Positions 24,719 to 33,317 of a stretch of DNA of 64,000 nt are shown here, one piece after another (position 1 is the first letter of the stretch; every line of letters starts with the position of its first letter). The stretch spans positions 12,305 through 76,304 of the forward strand of contig CAJUID010000010.1 of the NCBI GenBank assembly GCA_910585905.1, given 5' to 3'. The notes beneath the pieces were generated by a model. That model had not been told where the DNA came from and did not search any database. It saw only the letters and a list, made by a program, of their open reading frames with translations. Source of the stretch: an uncultured Lachnospiraceae bacterium (lineage in GTDB: Bacteria > Bacillota > Clostridia > Lachnospirales > Lachnospiraceae). The position numbers and the translations under genes were made by a program.

Positions 24719-27136
24719 ATGGCAGAGATGTACAACCACCATACAGTGGAGAAAAAATGGCAGAAAATATGGGATGATGAGAAAGCATTCCAGACGACAA
24801 ATGATTATAGCAAACCGAAGTTTTATGCGTTGGTAGAGTTTCCGTACCCATCAGGGCAGGGACTTCATGTAGGCCATCCAAGGCCGTATACGGCGCTTGA
24901 TATTGTTGCCAGGAAACGGCGTATGCAGGGATATAATGTTCTTTATCCAATGGGATGGGATGCATTTGGTCTTCCAACCGAAAACTATGCGATTAAAAAT
25001 CAGATTCACCCAAAAGAGGTGACAAAGAATAATGTTGCCCGTTTTAAGGAACAGCTTCATTCATTAGGATATTCCTTTGATTGGGACAGGGAAATCAATA
25101 CGACTGATCCAGATTACTATAAATGGACACAGTGGATTTTCTTAAAGCTTTTTAAGGAAGGGCTTGCCTATAAAAAAGAAATGCCGATTAACTGGTGTAC
25201 CTCTTGTAAAGTTGGCCTTGCAAATGAAGAAGTGGTAAATGGTGTCTGTGAACGCTGTGGTTCTGAGGTTGTCCGCAAGGTAAAAAGTGAGTGGATGCTT
25301 AAGATTACTAACTATGCAGATAAATTATTGGACGGTCTGAATGATGTTGATTATATAGAGCGTGTTAAGACATCCCAGAGGAACTGGATTGGCCGCTCTG
25401 AGGGTGCAGAGGTTGATTTTTCTATTGCAGGGAAGGAAGATAAGCTGCGTGTCTATACCACTAGGCCAGATACATTGTTTGGTGCAACCTATATGGTTGT
25501 ATCGCCGGAGCACCCGATCATTGACAAATATAGGGATGAGATTAAGAACTGGGATGAAATCGCGGCATACCGTGAGATGGCGGCGAAAAAGTCTGATTTT
25601 GAGCGCACAGAACTTGCTAAGGATAAGACTGGAGTAATTCTGAATGGGCTTATGGCAGTAAATCCGGTAAATGATACGGAGATTCCAATCTGGATTTCAG
25701 ATTACGTATTAATGACATATGGTACAGGGGCTATTATGGCCGTTCCTGCACATGATGACCGTGACTGGGAGTTTGCAAAGAAATTTCATCTTCCAATGAT
25801 TCAGGTTGTGGAGGGGAAGGAAGGCCCGGTAGATATTAATGAGGCGGCGTTTACAGATGTTGCAACGGGGCAGATGCTTAACTCTGGTTTTTTGGACGGG
25901 CTGAGTGTAGAAGAGGCAAAGGAAAAGATTAAGGATTTTCTGACAGAGAAGAAAATTGGCAGCCGGAAAGTGAATTTTAAATTGCGCGACTGGGTATTTT
26001 CTAGACAAAGGTACTGGGGTGAGCCGATTCCGATTGTCCATTGTGAAAAATGCGGTTTTGTCCCGCTGGATGAAAGTGAGCTTCCGTTACTTTTGCCAGA
26101 GGTTGACAGCTATATGCCAACTGACAATGGGGAATCTCCATTAGCGGCAATGACAGACTGGGTGAATACAACTTGCCCTTGCTGTGGTGGCGCTGCAAAG
26201 AGAGAGACTGATACAATGCCTCAATGGGCAGGCTCTTCGTGGTATTTCCTTCGCTATACCGACCCGCATAATGCCAATGCACTGGCAAGTCCAGAGGCAT
26301 TAAAGTATTGGATGCCGGTTGACTGGTACAATGGCGGCATGGAGCATACAACACTTCATCTCTTGTATTCTCGTTTCTGGCATAAATTTTTGTATGACCA
26401 GAAGGTTGTCCCGACTGCAGAGCCATATCAAAAGCGTACTTCTCATGGAATGATCCTTGGTGAAAACGGTGAGAAGATGAGTAAATCTCGCGGAAATGTG
26501 GTGAATCCAGATGATATTGTTCGTGATTACGGTGCTGATACACTCCGCACGTATGAGATGTTTATTGGGGCATTTGACTTGAGCGCTTCTTGGTCGGATG
26601 ATGGTGTAAAGGGTTGCCGCCGTTTCCTTGACAGAGTATGGAAATTACAGACAATTCTTACAGAAGAAGAAGGATATTCAAAAGACTTAGAGATAAAGTT
26701 GCACCAGACAATTAAGAAGGTAAGCAGTGATTTTGAAAATCTGAAGTTTAATACTGCAATCGCTGCAATGATGGCGTTGATCAATGATTTTTACAAAAAG
26801 AATGCTGTTACAAAGGGAGAATTTAAGACATTGATTACCCTTTTAAATCCTGTTGCCCCACATATGACAGAGGAGCTTTGGAGTGTCCTTGGCTGTGAGG
26901 GCAGGCTGTATCAGCAGGCATGGCCGGAATATGATGAGGCAAAGACAGTAGAATCTACGGTTGAAATTGCGGTTCAGATAAATGGAAAGACAAAAGTTAC
27001 GATTTCAATTGGAAAGGAAGACCCGAAGGATGATGTACTTGCCAAGGCAAAAGAGGCGTTGGGAGACAGGCTTTCAGGCAACATTATCAAAGAGATTTAT
27101 GTACCAGGACGCATTGTAAATATCGTAGCAAAATAA
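24719..27136 (+). CDS. leuS: Leucyl-tRNA synthetase
   Basis: 805 residues from ATG 24719, with AGGAGG 6 nt upstream. This class I synthetase charges tRNA-Leu. Motifs visible are the HIGH-type HVGHPRPYTALD near residues 43-55, a zinc-like Cys cluster (CTSCKVGLANEEVVNG...CERCG), the editing domain with TTRPDTLFGATYMV and VPAHDDRDWEFA, WAGSSWYFLRY, and GEKMSKSRGNVV (KMSKS loop). The C-terminal anticodon domain ends with VQINGKTKVTI. Length is usual for bacterial LeuRS. Confidence 0.98.
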   Translation: MAEMYNHHTVEKKWQKIWDDEKAFQTTNDYSKPKFYALVEFPYPSGQGLHVGHPRPYTALDIVARKRRMQGYNVLYPMGWDAFGLPTENYAIKNQIHPKEVTKNNVARFKEQLHSLGYSFDWDREINTTDPDYYKWTQWIFLKLFKEGLAYKKEMPINWCTSCKVGLANEEVVNGVCERCGSEVVRKVKSEWMLKITNYADKLLDGLNDVDYIERVKTSQRNWIGRSEGAEVDFSIAGKEDKLRVYTTRPDTLFGATYMVVSPEHPIIDKYRDEIKNWDEIAAYREMAAKKSDFERTELAKDKTGVILNGLMAVNPVNDTEIPIWISDYVLMTYGTGAIMAVPAHDDRDWEFAKKFHLPMIQVVEGKEGPVDINEAAFTDVATGQMLNSGFLDGLSVEEAKEKIKDFLTEKKIGSRKVNFKLRDWVFSRQRYWGEPIPIVHCEKCGFVPLDESELPLLLPEVDSYMPTDNGESPLAAMTDWVNTTCPCCGGAAKRETDTMPQWAGSSWYFLRYTDPHNANALASPEALKYWMPVDWYNGGMEHTTLHLLYSRFWHKFLYDQKVVPTAEPYQKRTSHGMILGENGEKMSKSRGNVVNPDDIVRDYGADTLRTYEMFIGAFDLSASWSDDGVKGCRRFLDRVWKLQTILTEEEGYSKDLEIKLHQTIKKVSSDFENLKFNTAIAAMMALINDFYKKNAVTKGEFKTLITLLNPVAPHMTEELWSVLGCEGRLYQQAWPEYDEAKTVESTVEIAVQINGKTKVTISIGKEDPKDDVLAKAKEALGDRLSGNIIKEIYVPGRIVNIVAK

Positions 27137-27145
27137 AAATTTCGT

Positions 27146-27174
27146 TTGACATTTTTAACCAGTCCTGCTATAAT
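27146..27174 (+). promoter_or_regulatory. Strong sigma-A promoter upstream of the riboswitch
   Basis: Exact consensus hexamers, TTGACA (27146-27151) and TATAAT (27169-27174), with 17-nt spacing, directly before the structured leader of the antiporter gene. Confidence 0.92.
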
Positions 27175-27182
27175 CTCAATAG

Positions 27183-27336
27183 CATTGAGGGAGTAGTTAG
27201 CGCATAGCGTGACTAAGCCAACAAACCCGGCCATATGGTCTGGATTAGTCTTAAATAACAAGACTCATGCACAGCAGCTTGCTGTGCCTGGGTCAAAAAA
27301 AGTCAGGTACAGTTGTTGTATCTGGCTTTTTTGTTT
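27183..27336 (+). promoter_or_regulatory. Probable yybP-ykoY (Mn2+) riboswitch with terminator
   Basis: The leader begins CATTGAGGGAGTAGTTAGC, carrying the GGGAGTAG loop typical of yybP-ykoY aptamers. A paired CCGG-CCATATGG-CTGG region follows, and ACTCATG (27263-27269) closes the basal stem against CATTGAG with one bulge. A GCACAGCA/TGCTGTGC hairpin (27269-27287) comes next. The intrinsic terminator has AGTCAGGTACA (27301-27311) and TGTATCTGGCT (about 27317-27327), then a T-run. Metal binding is expected to prevent termination and turn on the cation antiporter gene behind it. The class call is from remembered consensus. Confidence 0.72.
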
Positions 27337-27537
27337 TATATAAAAAATAAGGTATGAAATTGTCCCAATCCGGCATATTTTAATGTAAAAGTAAGAGTCA
27401 AGCGTACGGGAATACGGTGTAATAATATACAGATAATTTCGTACATTTGGTACACTGCTGGAATGAGCATGTATGGCAGGGGCTTTTCTAAATGGAAAAA
27501 GTCAGATACCATTATCAAAGAAAGTGAGGGAAAGCGT

Positions 27538-28467
27538 ATGGAATATGTTTTATTGGTTGTGGGGTTTGTACTATTGATTAAAGGGGCAGATTTTTTTGTT
27601 GAGGGAAGTTCTAGCGTAGCCAAGATGCTGCGGATTCCTTCTATGATTATCGGAATGACAATTGTTGCTATGGGAACCAGCCTGCCAGAGTGTTCCGTAA
27701 GTGTAAGTGCGTCACTGGCACAAAAGAATGAGCTGGCAATTAGCAATGCGATTGGTTCAAACATATTTAATTTGATGGTAGTATGTGGATTTTGTACATT
27801 ATTCTGTCCGCTGGCAGTGCAGGCATCTACATTGAAAAAGGAATTTCCATTTTCTGTCCTGGTTGCCATTATGCTCTTGGGTTTTGGAAGTACCAGCATG
27901 TTAGTTGGCCATACAGAAGGAATCATCCTTCTAGTGGTTTTTGCAGCATTTATATTTTGGATGGTACAATCTGCCTTAAAAGCCAGAAATGTATCAATTG
28001 AAAATGAAGAATATGAAATACTGCCAATCTGGAAATGCCTTTTATTTATTGTTGGCGGCATGATAGCGATTGCATATGGCGGAAATTTAGTGATTGATGC
28101 AGCGTCAAAGATTGCCAGAAATTTTGAGATGTCTGACAATTTAATCGGCCTTACAATTGTAGCCTGTGGAACCAGCCTTCCTGAACTGGTAACTTCTATT
28201 GTAGCTGCCAGGAAGAATGAAGTAGATATGGCACTTGGAAATGTAATCGGTTCCAATATCTTTAATATACTATTTGTGCTTGGCATAGCAGCGGCGATTT
28301 CTCCAATTACATTTTTACAAGAAAATGTAGTCGATATTGTGGTTTTAGTTGCTATGAGCCTTCTAGTGTGGGCGTTTGCGTGGTCAAAAAAGACCCTAGT
28401 CCGCTGGGAGGGAGTTTGTATGCTGTTAATCTATGCGGGATATCTTGGGTATATCATAAACCGATAG
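27538..28467 (+). CDS. CaCA-family cation (Ca2+ or Mn2+)/H+ or Na+ antiporter, YrbG-like
   Basis: 309 residues from ATG 27538, with GAGGGAAA about 5-8 nt upstream. About ten membrane helices are arranged as two inverted halves. Each half holds an alpha repeat: GTSLPECSVSVSASL...NAIGSNIFN and GTSLPELVTSIVAA...NVIGSNIFN. The Glu of GTSLPE is the cation ligand. This is the YrbG/CaxA type of Na+/Ca2+ exchanger. The probable Mn2+ riboswitch in front suggests the physiological substrate may be Mn2+, exported when in excess; that is inference from context. Confidence 0.9.
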   Translation: MEYVLLVVGFVLLIKGADFFVEGSSSVAKMLRIPSMIIGMTIVAMGTSLPECSVSVSASLAQKNELAISNAIGSNIFNLMVVCGFCTLFCPLAVQASTLKKEFPFSVLVAIMLLGFGSTSMLVGHTEGIILLVVFAAFIFWMVQSALKARNVSIENEEYEILPIWKCLLFIVGGMIAIAYGGNLVIDAASKIARNFEMSDNLIGLTIVACGTSLPELVTSIVAARKNEVDMALGNVIGSNIFNILFVLGIAAAISPITFLQENVVDIVVLVAMSLLVWAFAWSKKTLVRWEGVCMLLIYAGYLGYIINR

Positions 28468-28498
28468 AATGTAATCGGTGCTAGCCACTTATGGAAAA

Positions 28499-28507
28499 GA
28501 GTGCTAA
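28499..28507. promoter_or_regulatory. Extra HrcA half-site before htpG
   Basis: GAGTGCTAA is a perfect CIRCE half. At the right 9-nt spacing to its left stands CTAGCCACT (28481-28489), a CIRCE half disturbed by one inserted base. It may be a weak second operator upstream of the promoter. Confidence 0.4.
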
Positions 28508-28514
28508 AAAAATC

Positions 28515-28543
28515 TTGACTTTTTTGCGGAACCGTATTACACT
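28515..28543 (+). promoter_or_regulatory. Promoter of htpG
   Basis: TTGACT (28515-28520), a 17-nt spacer and TACACT (28538-28543). The CIRCE operator begins 17 bp downstream, around the likely transcription start. Confidence 0.8.
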
Positions 28544-28559
28544 ATGTTCTACAAGGTTA

Positions 28560-28586
28560 TTAGCACTCGATTTGATAGAGTGCTAG
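28560..28586. promoter_or_regulatory. CIRCE operator (HrcA site)
   Basis: TTAGCACTC (28560-28568), a 9-nt spacer and GAGTGCTAG (28578-28586): 17 of 18 positions match the CIRCE consensus. It lies between the -10 box and the start codon of htpG, the classical position for repression by HrcA with relief upon heat shock. Confidence 0.93.
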
Positions 28587-28629
28587 AGGAACAGATTAAG
28601 TATACAACGAAAAGATTGGAGAGATGAAA

Positions 28630-30732
28630 ATGCAGAACAGAACTGGAAGTTTATCAATTGAGTCTGAGAATATGTTTCCGATAATCAAGAAATGGTTATA
28701 TTCTGACCATGATATTTTTGTGCGTGAGCTGATTTCAAACGGCTGTGATGCGATTACGAAATTAAAGAAATTAGATGTAATGGGAGAATATACCCTCCCA
28801 GATGATTATAAGGCAAAGATTCAGGTTACCGTAGACCCAGAGGGAAAATCTATTACATTTACAGATAATGGAATTGGAATGACAGAGACCGAAGTAAATG
28901 AATATATTAACCAGGTCGCTTTCTCCGGTGCTACGGATTTCTTGGAGAAATATAAGGATAAGACCAACGAGGAGCAGATTATTGGCCATTTTGGACTGGG
29001 ATTTTATTCATCCTTTATGGTAGCTGATAGTGTATCGATTGATACGTTGTCATGGCAGGAAGGTGCAGAAGCAGTCCACTGGGAGTCAGAGGGCGGTATT
29101 AATTTTGAGATGTCAGGAGGTTCCAGGGAAGAGGTTGGTACAACAATTACTCTGTATCTTTCGGAGGACAGCCTGGAGTTTGCAAATGAATATCGCGTCC
29201 GCGAAGTTATTTCAAAATATTGTTCCTTTATGCCGGTTGAAATTTTCCTAAATAAAGAAAACGCAGAGCAGGAATTTGAGACAATTGATGCAGCTGATGT
29301 CCGCGAAGACGATGTGGTTGTAGAAAATATCGTAGAAGAGGCAAAAACGGAAGAGCAGGAAAACGAGAACGGAGAGAAAGAAATCGTAGAAGTATCTCCA
29401 AGAAAAGAAAAGGCCAAGATTCATAAACGCCCAGTATCTTTAAGTGATACGGCACCGCTTTGGATGAAGCATCCAAATGACTGCACCGATGAGGAATATA
29501 AAGATTTTTATAGGAAAGTGTTTAATGATTACAAAGAGCCTCTATTTTGGATTCATCTGAATATGGATTATCCATTTAACTTAAAGGGAATTTTGTATTT
29601 CCCGAAAGTAAATACAGAATATGACAATTTAGAGGGCGTGATTAAATTATACAATAACCAGGTATTTATTGCGGATAATATTAAAGAAGTAATCCCTGAA
29701 TTTTTAATGCTCTTAAAGGGAGTCATTGACTGCCCGGATCTGCCATTAAATGTATCCAGAAGCGCGCTGCAGAATGATGGGTTTGTTAAGAAAATATCTG
29801 ATTATATTACAAAGAAAGTGGCAGATAAGTTGTCTGGCATGTATAAAGTTGATAAAGAAAATTATGAAAAATACTGGGATGATATTAGTCCATTTATCAA
29901 ATATGGTTGCTTAAAAGATGAGAAGTTCCGCGAGAAGATGGAAGAATTTATTATCTTTAAGGATTTGAATGATAAGTTTATTACACTGCCGGAATATGTG
30001 GAGGAGCGTAAGAAGGCAGAAGGAGAAGATATTGAGGAAAACAAAGAGAATGAGGCTGCTGATGTTGTAGAAGATACAGATTCTTCTGTGGAGGGAGACA
30101 GTACGGATAGTGAAGAGGAGGAAGAATCAACAACGGTATATTATGTTACCGATCTGCAGCAGCAGAGCCAGTATGTCAATTTATTTAAAGAGCAGGAAAT
30201 TAATGCGGTAATTTTAACGCATTCGATTGACCAGCCGTTTATTTCCCAGTTAGAGCAGGGAGACTTGAAGGTAAAATTCCAGCGTATTGATGCGGATTTA
30301 ACCGATACCATGACGGAAGAGGTAGACGAGGAGACCATTAAGGCACAGACAGAGTCGCTTAGCGAAATTTTCAAGAAAGCGTTAGGCAAAGAACAGCTTG
30401 AGGTCAAGGTTGAAAAGCTAAAGAATGAAACTATTTCATCTATGATGACCCTATCCGAGGAGACACGCCGTATGCAGGATATGATGAAAATGTACAGCAT
30501 GGGCGGCAATGGAATGGATATGGGTATGTTTGGCGGCGGAGAGACTTTGGTACTCAATTCAGGTAATAAGCTGGTGCAGTATATTCTTGACAACAAGGAG
30601 GGAGAGCATGTGGACATGTTCTGCAAACAGTTGTATGACTTGGCAATGATTGCACATAAGCCGCTTCCTGCGCAGGAGATGACAGAATTTGTAGCTAGAA
30701 GCAACGAGATTATGATGTTGTTAGCAAAATAA
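28630..30732 (+). CDS. htpG: Molecular chaperone HtpG (Hsp90)
   Basis: 700 residues from ATG 28630, 8 nt after GGAG; the ATG at 28624 is too close. HtpG is an ATP-driven dimeric chaperone of the cytoplasm. The GHKL ATPase domain shows FVRELISNGCDAI, FTDNGIGMTE and GHFGLGFYSSFMVA. The middle domain shows FPKVNTEYDNLEGVIKLY, GVIDCPDLPLNVSRSALQND, and the C-terminal dimerisation region follows. Two acidic insertions (about residues 225-260 and 465-500) make it longer than E. coli HtpG (624 aa). A CIRCE site puts it under HrcA control. Confidence 0.96.
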   Translation: MQNRTGSLSIESENMFPIIKKWLYSDHDIFVRELISNGCDAITKLKKLDVMGEYTLPDDYKAKIQVTVDPEGKSITFTDNGIGMTETEVNEYINQVAFSGATDFLEKYKDKTNEEQIIGHFGLGFYSSFMVADSVSIDTLSWQEGAEAVHWESEGGINFEMSGGSREEVGTTITLYLSEDSLEFANEYRVREVISKYCSFMPVEIFLNKENAEQEFETIDAADVREDDVVVENIVEEAKTEEQENENGEKEIVEVSPRKEKAKIHKRPVSLSDTAPLWMKHPNDCTDEEYKDFYRKVFNDYKEPLFWIHLNMDYPFNLKGILYFPKVNTEYDNLEGVIKLYNNQVFIADNIKEVIPEFLMLLKGVIDCPDLPLNVSRSALQNDGFVKKISDYITKKVADKLSGMYKVDKENYEKYWDDISPFIKYGCLKDEKFREKMEEFIIFKDLNDKFITLPEYVEERKKAEGEDIEENKENEAADVVEDTDSSVEGDSTDSEEEEESTTVYYVTDLQQQSQYVNLFKEQEINAVILTHSIDQPFISQLEQGDLKVKFQRIDADLTDTMTEEVDEETIKAQTESLSEIFKKALGKEQLEVKVEKLKNETISSMMTLSEETRRMQDMMKMYSMGGNGMDMGMFGGGETLVLNSGNKLVQYILDNKEGEHVDMFCKQLYDLAMIAHKPLPAQEMTEFVARSNEIMMLLAK

Positions 30733-30785
30733 TTATGGAACCTTACATTATCATATAGGTGTTTAAAATAGGTTACGTTTGGGAA

Positions 30786-30817
30786 GAAGGATATCGTTTT
30801 TTGATATCCTTCTTTTT
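30786..30817 (+). terminator. Terminator of htpG
   Basis: GAAGGATATC (30786-30795) pairs perfectly with GATATCCTTC (30803-30812), followed by five T. The T-run merges into the left end of repeat R copy 2. Confidence 0.9.
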
Positions 30818-30960
30818 ATTCCCGCGAAGCAACGAGCCAAGCGCGAGCTTGCTCGCATTTGGCGACTGCCGCGAGGGTCAAATACCCCGCCCCTCTGGGG
30901 CGAACTTGCTAAAAAGAAGCTAAGTCATGCCCCGTTGCTTGCAGCGGGGTATTTGACTTT
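30815..30960 (+). repeat. Repeat R, copy 2 (full, two modules)
   Basis: Module 1 (30815-30876) begins TTTATTCCCGCGAAGCAACG and holds a GCGAGCTTGCTCGC hairpin within AGCCAA/TTGGC and CCCGCGA/CCGCGAGG arms. Module 2 is closed by a perfect 14-bp stem, GTCAAATACCCCGC (30877-30890) with GCGGGGTATTTGAC (30944-30957). Inside it lie a CCCC/GGGG hairpin and the segment TTGCTAAAAAGAAGCTAAG. The same two-module sequence appears in reverse at 56020-56182. It is intergenic here, right after the htpG terminator. Confidence 0.9.
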
Positions 30961-31032
30961 GTAAGAAAGCTTTCTTTGAGTTGGGGGTATCAACAAGAAA
31001 AGCCAAGATTTAGTTTTTTTAGCATTTTTGCT

Positions 31033-31061
31033 AGGGCACCAGCGAAAGCGGTGCCCTTTTC
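31033..31061 (+). terminator. Hairpin terminator, repeated sequence
   Basis: GGGCACC (31034-31040) pairs with GGTGCCC (31050-31056) followed by TTTT. Nearly the same sequence, AGGGCACCAGCG...GCGGTGCCC, occurs at 54095-54126 behind an unrelated gene. Confidence 0.8.
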
Positions 31062-31101
31062 TTAATAAAATCTTAAATCAAGAAAAATTCTCAAAAAAAG
31101 A

Positions 31102-31161
31102 TTGACTCTTAGTCATTTTTGGCATATAGTATGTCGTGGGAATAAAAATGACCGATAGTCA
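31102..31161 (+). promoter_or_regulatory. Promoter with two TetR-type operators
   Basis: The promoter has TTGACT (31102-31107), 17 nt and TATAGT (31125-31130). Two 13-bp sites of the form TGAC-N5-GTCA are present: TGACTCTTAGTCA (31103-31115), covering the -35 box, and TGACCGATAGTCA (31149-31161), between the -10 box and the pump gene. They are likely binding sites of the TetR protein encoded at the end of this operon. Confidence 0.75.
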
Positions 31162-31183
31162 TTTTAAGAAAGGATGAGAGATC

Positions 31184-33304
31184 ATGATTAATGTTGGCAA
31201 ATGGATTACAAAACACAAAAACATCATATTATTGATCACAGTGATTCTTCTGGTTCCAGCAGCGGTTGGCTATCTTTCGACACGTGTAAATTATGATGTG
31301 TTAAGTTATCTGCCAAAGTCGCTGGAGACAGTGGAGGGTCAGGATGTTATGGTGGATGAGTTTGGGATGGGTGCTTTCTCCATGATTGTTGTGGAAGATA
31401 TGACGATGAAGGAGGCCACTGAGTTAGAGGAACAGGTGGAAGCAATAGACCATGTAAAGGATGTACTCTGGTATGATGATGTATTAGATACCAATATACC
31501 TACACAGATGCTTCCGCAGGATATTAGAAAGGCATTTTTTAATGGAGATGCTACCATGATGATTGCGTTCTTTGATTCTACCACATCTGCGGATGAGACA
31601 ATGGATGCGATTGCAGAGATCCGCTCCACTGTTGCAAAGAATGCATATGCTAGCGGTATGTCAGGTGTTGTTACTGATATTAAGGATCTTGCGTTGGCGG
31701 AAATGCCAATCTATGTTTTGGTAGCGGCTGTTCTCTGCTTGGTTGTTCTTTTGATTACGATGGATTCTCTGGTAGCGCCTTTGATCTTCTTGTTGACGAT
31801 TGGGCTTTCCATATTATTTAATCTTGGAAGTAATATCTTCCTCGGAGAGATTTCCTATATTACGCAGGCACTTGCGGCTGTGCTGCAGCTTGCGGTAACG
31901 ATGGATTATTCCATTTTCTTGTTGGAAAGCTATGAATCCAATAAGGAGAGGTTTCCAGGTGATAAGAAACGTGCAATGGCACATGCCATTTCTAATACAT
32001 TTAAATCTGTCTCAAGCAGTTCTGTAACGACGATTGCCGGATTCGTGGCACTCTGTTTTATGACATTTAAATTAGGAATGGATATCGGAATTGTTATGTC
32101 AAAGGGTGTTGTGATTGGCGTGATTATGTGTGTCACTGTTCTGCCGGCAATGATCCTTACGTTTGACGGTGCAATTGAAAAAACAACACATAAACCAATT
32201 ATTCCATCTCTGGATAGGGTATCTGATTTTATTATTAAATACCGCTATATTGCAGTTGTTTTGTTTGTTGTTGTTTTGTCGCCGGCGATATATGGCAATA
32301 ATAATTATGAGATTTACTACAATTTGGATACATCCCTTCCAAAGGATATTCCAAGTGCTATAGCAAACGATAAATTAAAAGAAAATTTTGATATGAGTTC
32401 CATCCATATGGTTCTTTTGGAGGATGGACTGACAGCAAAAGAGAAAAATGAGATGCTTGGTAAGATTGAAAAGGTAGACGGAGTAAAGTGGGTGCTTGGC
32501 TTAAATTCTCTTTTTGGGCCGAATCTTCCAGATACCTTGATTCCAAGTGATGTCAGGGAGATGCTAAAAACCGAAAACCATGAGCTTCAGTTTATCTGTT
32601 CAGACTATGCCTCTGCTACGGATGAGTCAAATAACCAGATTCATGAAATTGATGAGATTGTAAAGGGGTATCAAAAGGTGGGCATGGTGATTGGTGAGGC
32701 GCCTTTAATGAAGGACTTATCCGATGTAACAAATGTGGATTTGGAAAATGTAAATATCATTTCGATGGCAGCGATCTTCTTAATTATCCTGCTGACATTT
32801 AAGTCCATCTCCATACCAATAATTCTGGTGGCCATTATAGAATTTGCAATCGCATGTAATATGGCAGTTCCATTTTATACAGGTACATCGCTTCCGTTTG
32901 TGGCAAGTATCGTAATTGGGACCATTCAGCTTGGGGCAACGGTTGACTATGCGATTCTGATGACAAGCCGTTACCAGAAAGAACGAGTAGTACAGAAACG
33001 GAACAAAAAAGATGCTATTCATATTGCTCACAAAGCATCAATCAAATCCATTTTGACAAGCGGATTTTGTTTCTTTGCGGCAACATTTGGCGTGGCACTT
33101 TACTCACGCATTGATATGATTGGTTCCATCTGTACACTGCTGTCTAGGGGCTCCATTATTAGTATGGTAGTTGTTATCTGTGTGCTGCCGGCAATGCTTT
33201 GGATTTTTGATGGACTGATTATCCGCTCTTCCCTGGATATGATGAAAGGTAAGATTCATCAGAGGGATAAAGAACACAAAAATATATTAGTAGAAGAGAA
33301 TTAG
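31184..33304 (+). CDS. MMPL/RND-family membrane transporter
   Basis: 706 residues, with AAGGATGAGAG before the ATG. The layout is the MMPL pattern: two homologous halves, each with one membrane helix, a large extracytoplasmic domain and five more helices. Conserved pieces are the paired helix-4 motifs LAVTMDYSIFLLESY (first half) and LGATVDYAILMTSRY (second half), where the Asp is the proton-relay residue. Such pumps move lipids, lipopeptides or toxic hydrophobic compounds outward. It heads an operon with a secreted coiled protein and a TetR regulator, and promoter operators suggest induction by a TetR ligand. The substrate is unknown. Confidence 0.92.
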   Translation: MINVGKWITKHKNIILLITVILLVPAAVGYLSTRVNYDVLSYLPKSLETVEGQDVMVDEFGMGAFSMIVVEDMTMKEATELEEQVEAIDHVKDVLWYDDVLDTNIPTQMLPQDIRKAFFNGDATMMIAFFDSTTSADETMDAIAEIRSTVAKNAYASGMSGVVTDIKDLALAEMPIYVLVAAVLCLVVLLITMDSLVAPLIFLLTIGLSILFNLGSNIFLGEISYITQALAAVLQLAVTMDYSIFLLESYESNKERFPGDKKRAMAHAISNTFKSVSSSSVTTIAGFVALCFMTFKLGMDIGIVMSKGVVIGVIMCVTVLPAMILTFDGAIEKTTHKPIIPSLDRVSDFIIKYRYIAVVLFVVVLSPAIYGNNNYEIYYNLDTSLPKDIPSAIANDKLKENFDMSSIHMVLLEDGLTAKEKNEMLGKIEKVDGVKWVLGLNSLFGPNLPDTLIPSDVREMLKTENHELQFICSDYASATDESNNQIHEIDEIVKGYQKVGMVIGEAPLMKDLSDVTNVDLENVNIISMAAIFLIILLTFKSISIPIILVAIIEFAIACNMAVPFYTGTSLPFVASIVIGTIQLGATVDYAILMTSRYQKERVVQKRNKKDAIHIAHKASIKSILTSGFCFFAATFGVALYSRIDMIGSICTLLSRGSIISMVVVICVLPAMLWIFDGLIIRSSLDMMKGKIHQRDKEHKNILVEEN

Positions 33305-33317
33305 GAGGATGATGATT

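Noticed and set aside
30779..30964. A 61-residue plus-strand open frame behind htpG
   Set aside because: It lies almost wholly inside repeat R copy 2, has no good ribosome site and its residues follow from the palindrome.
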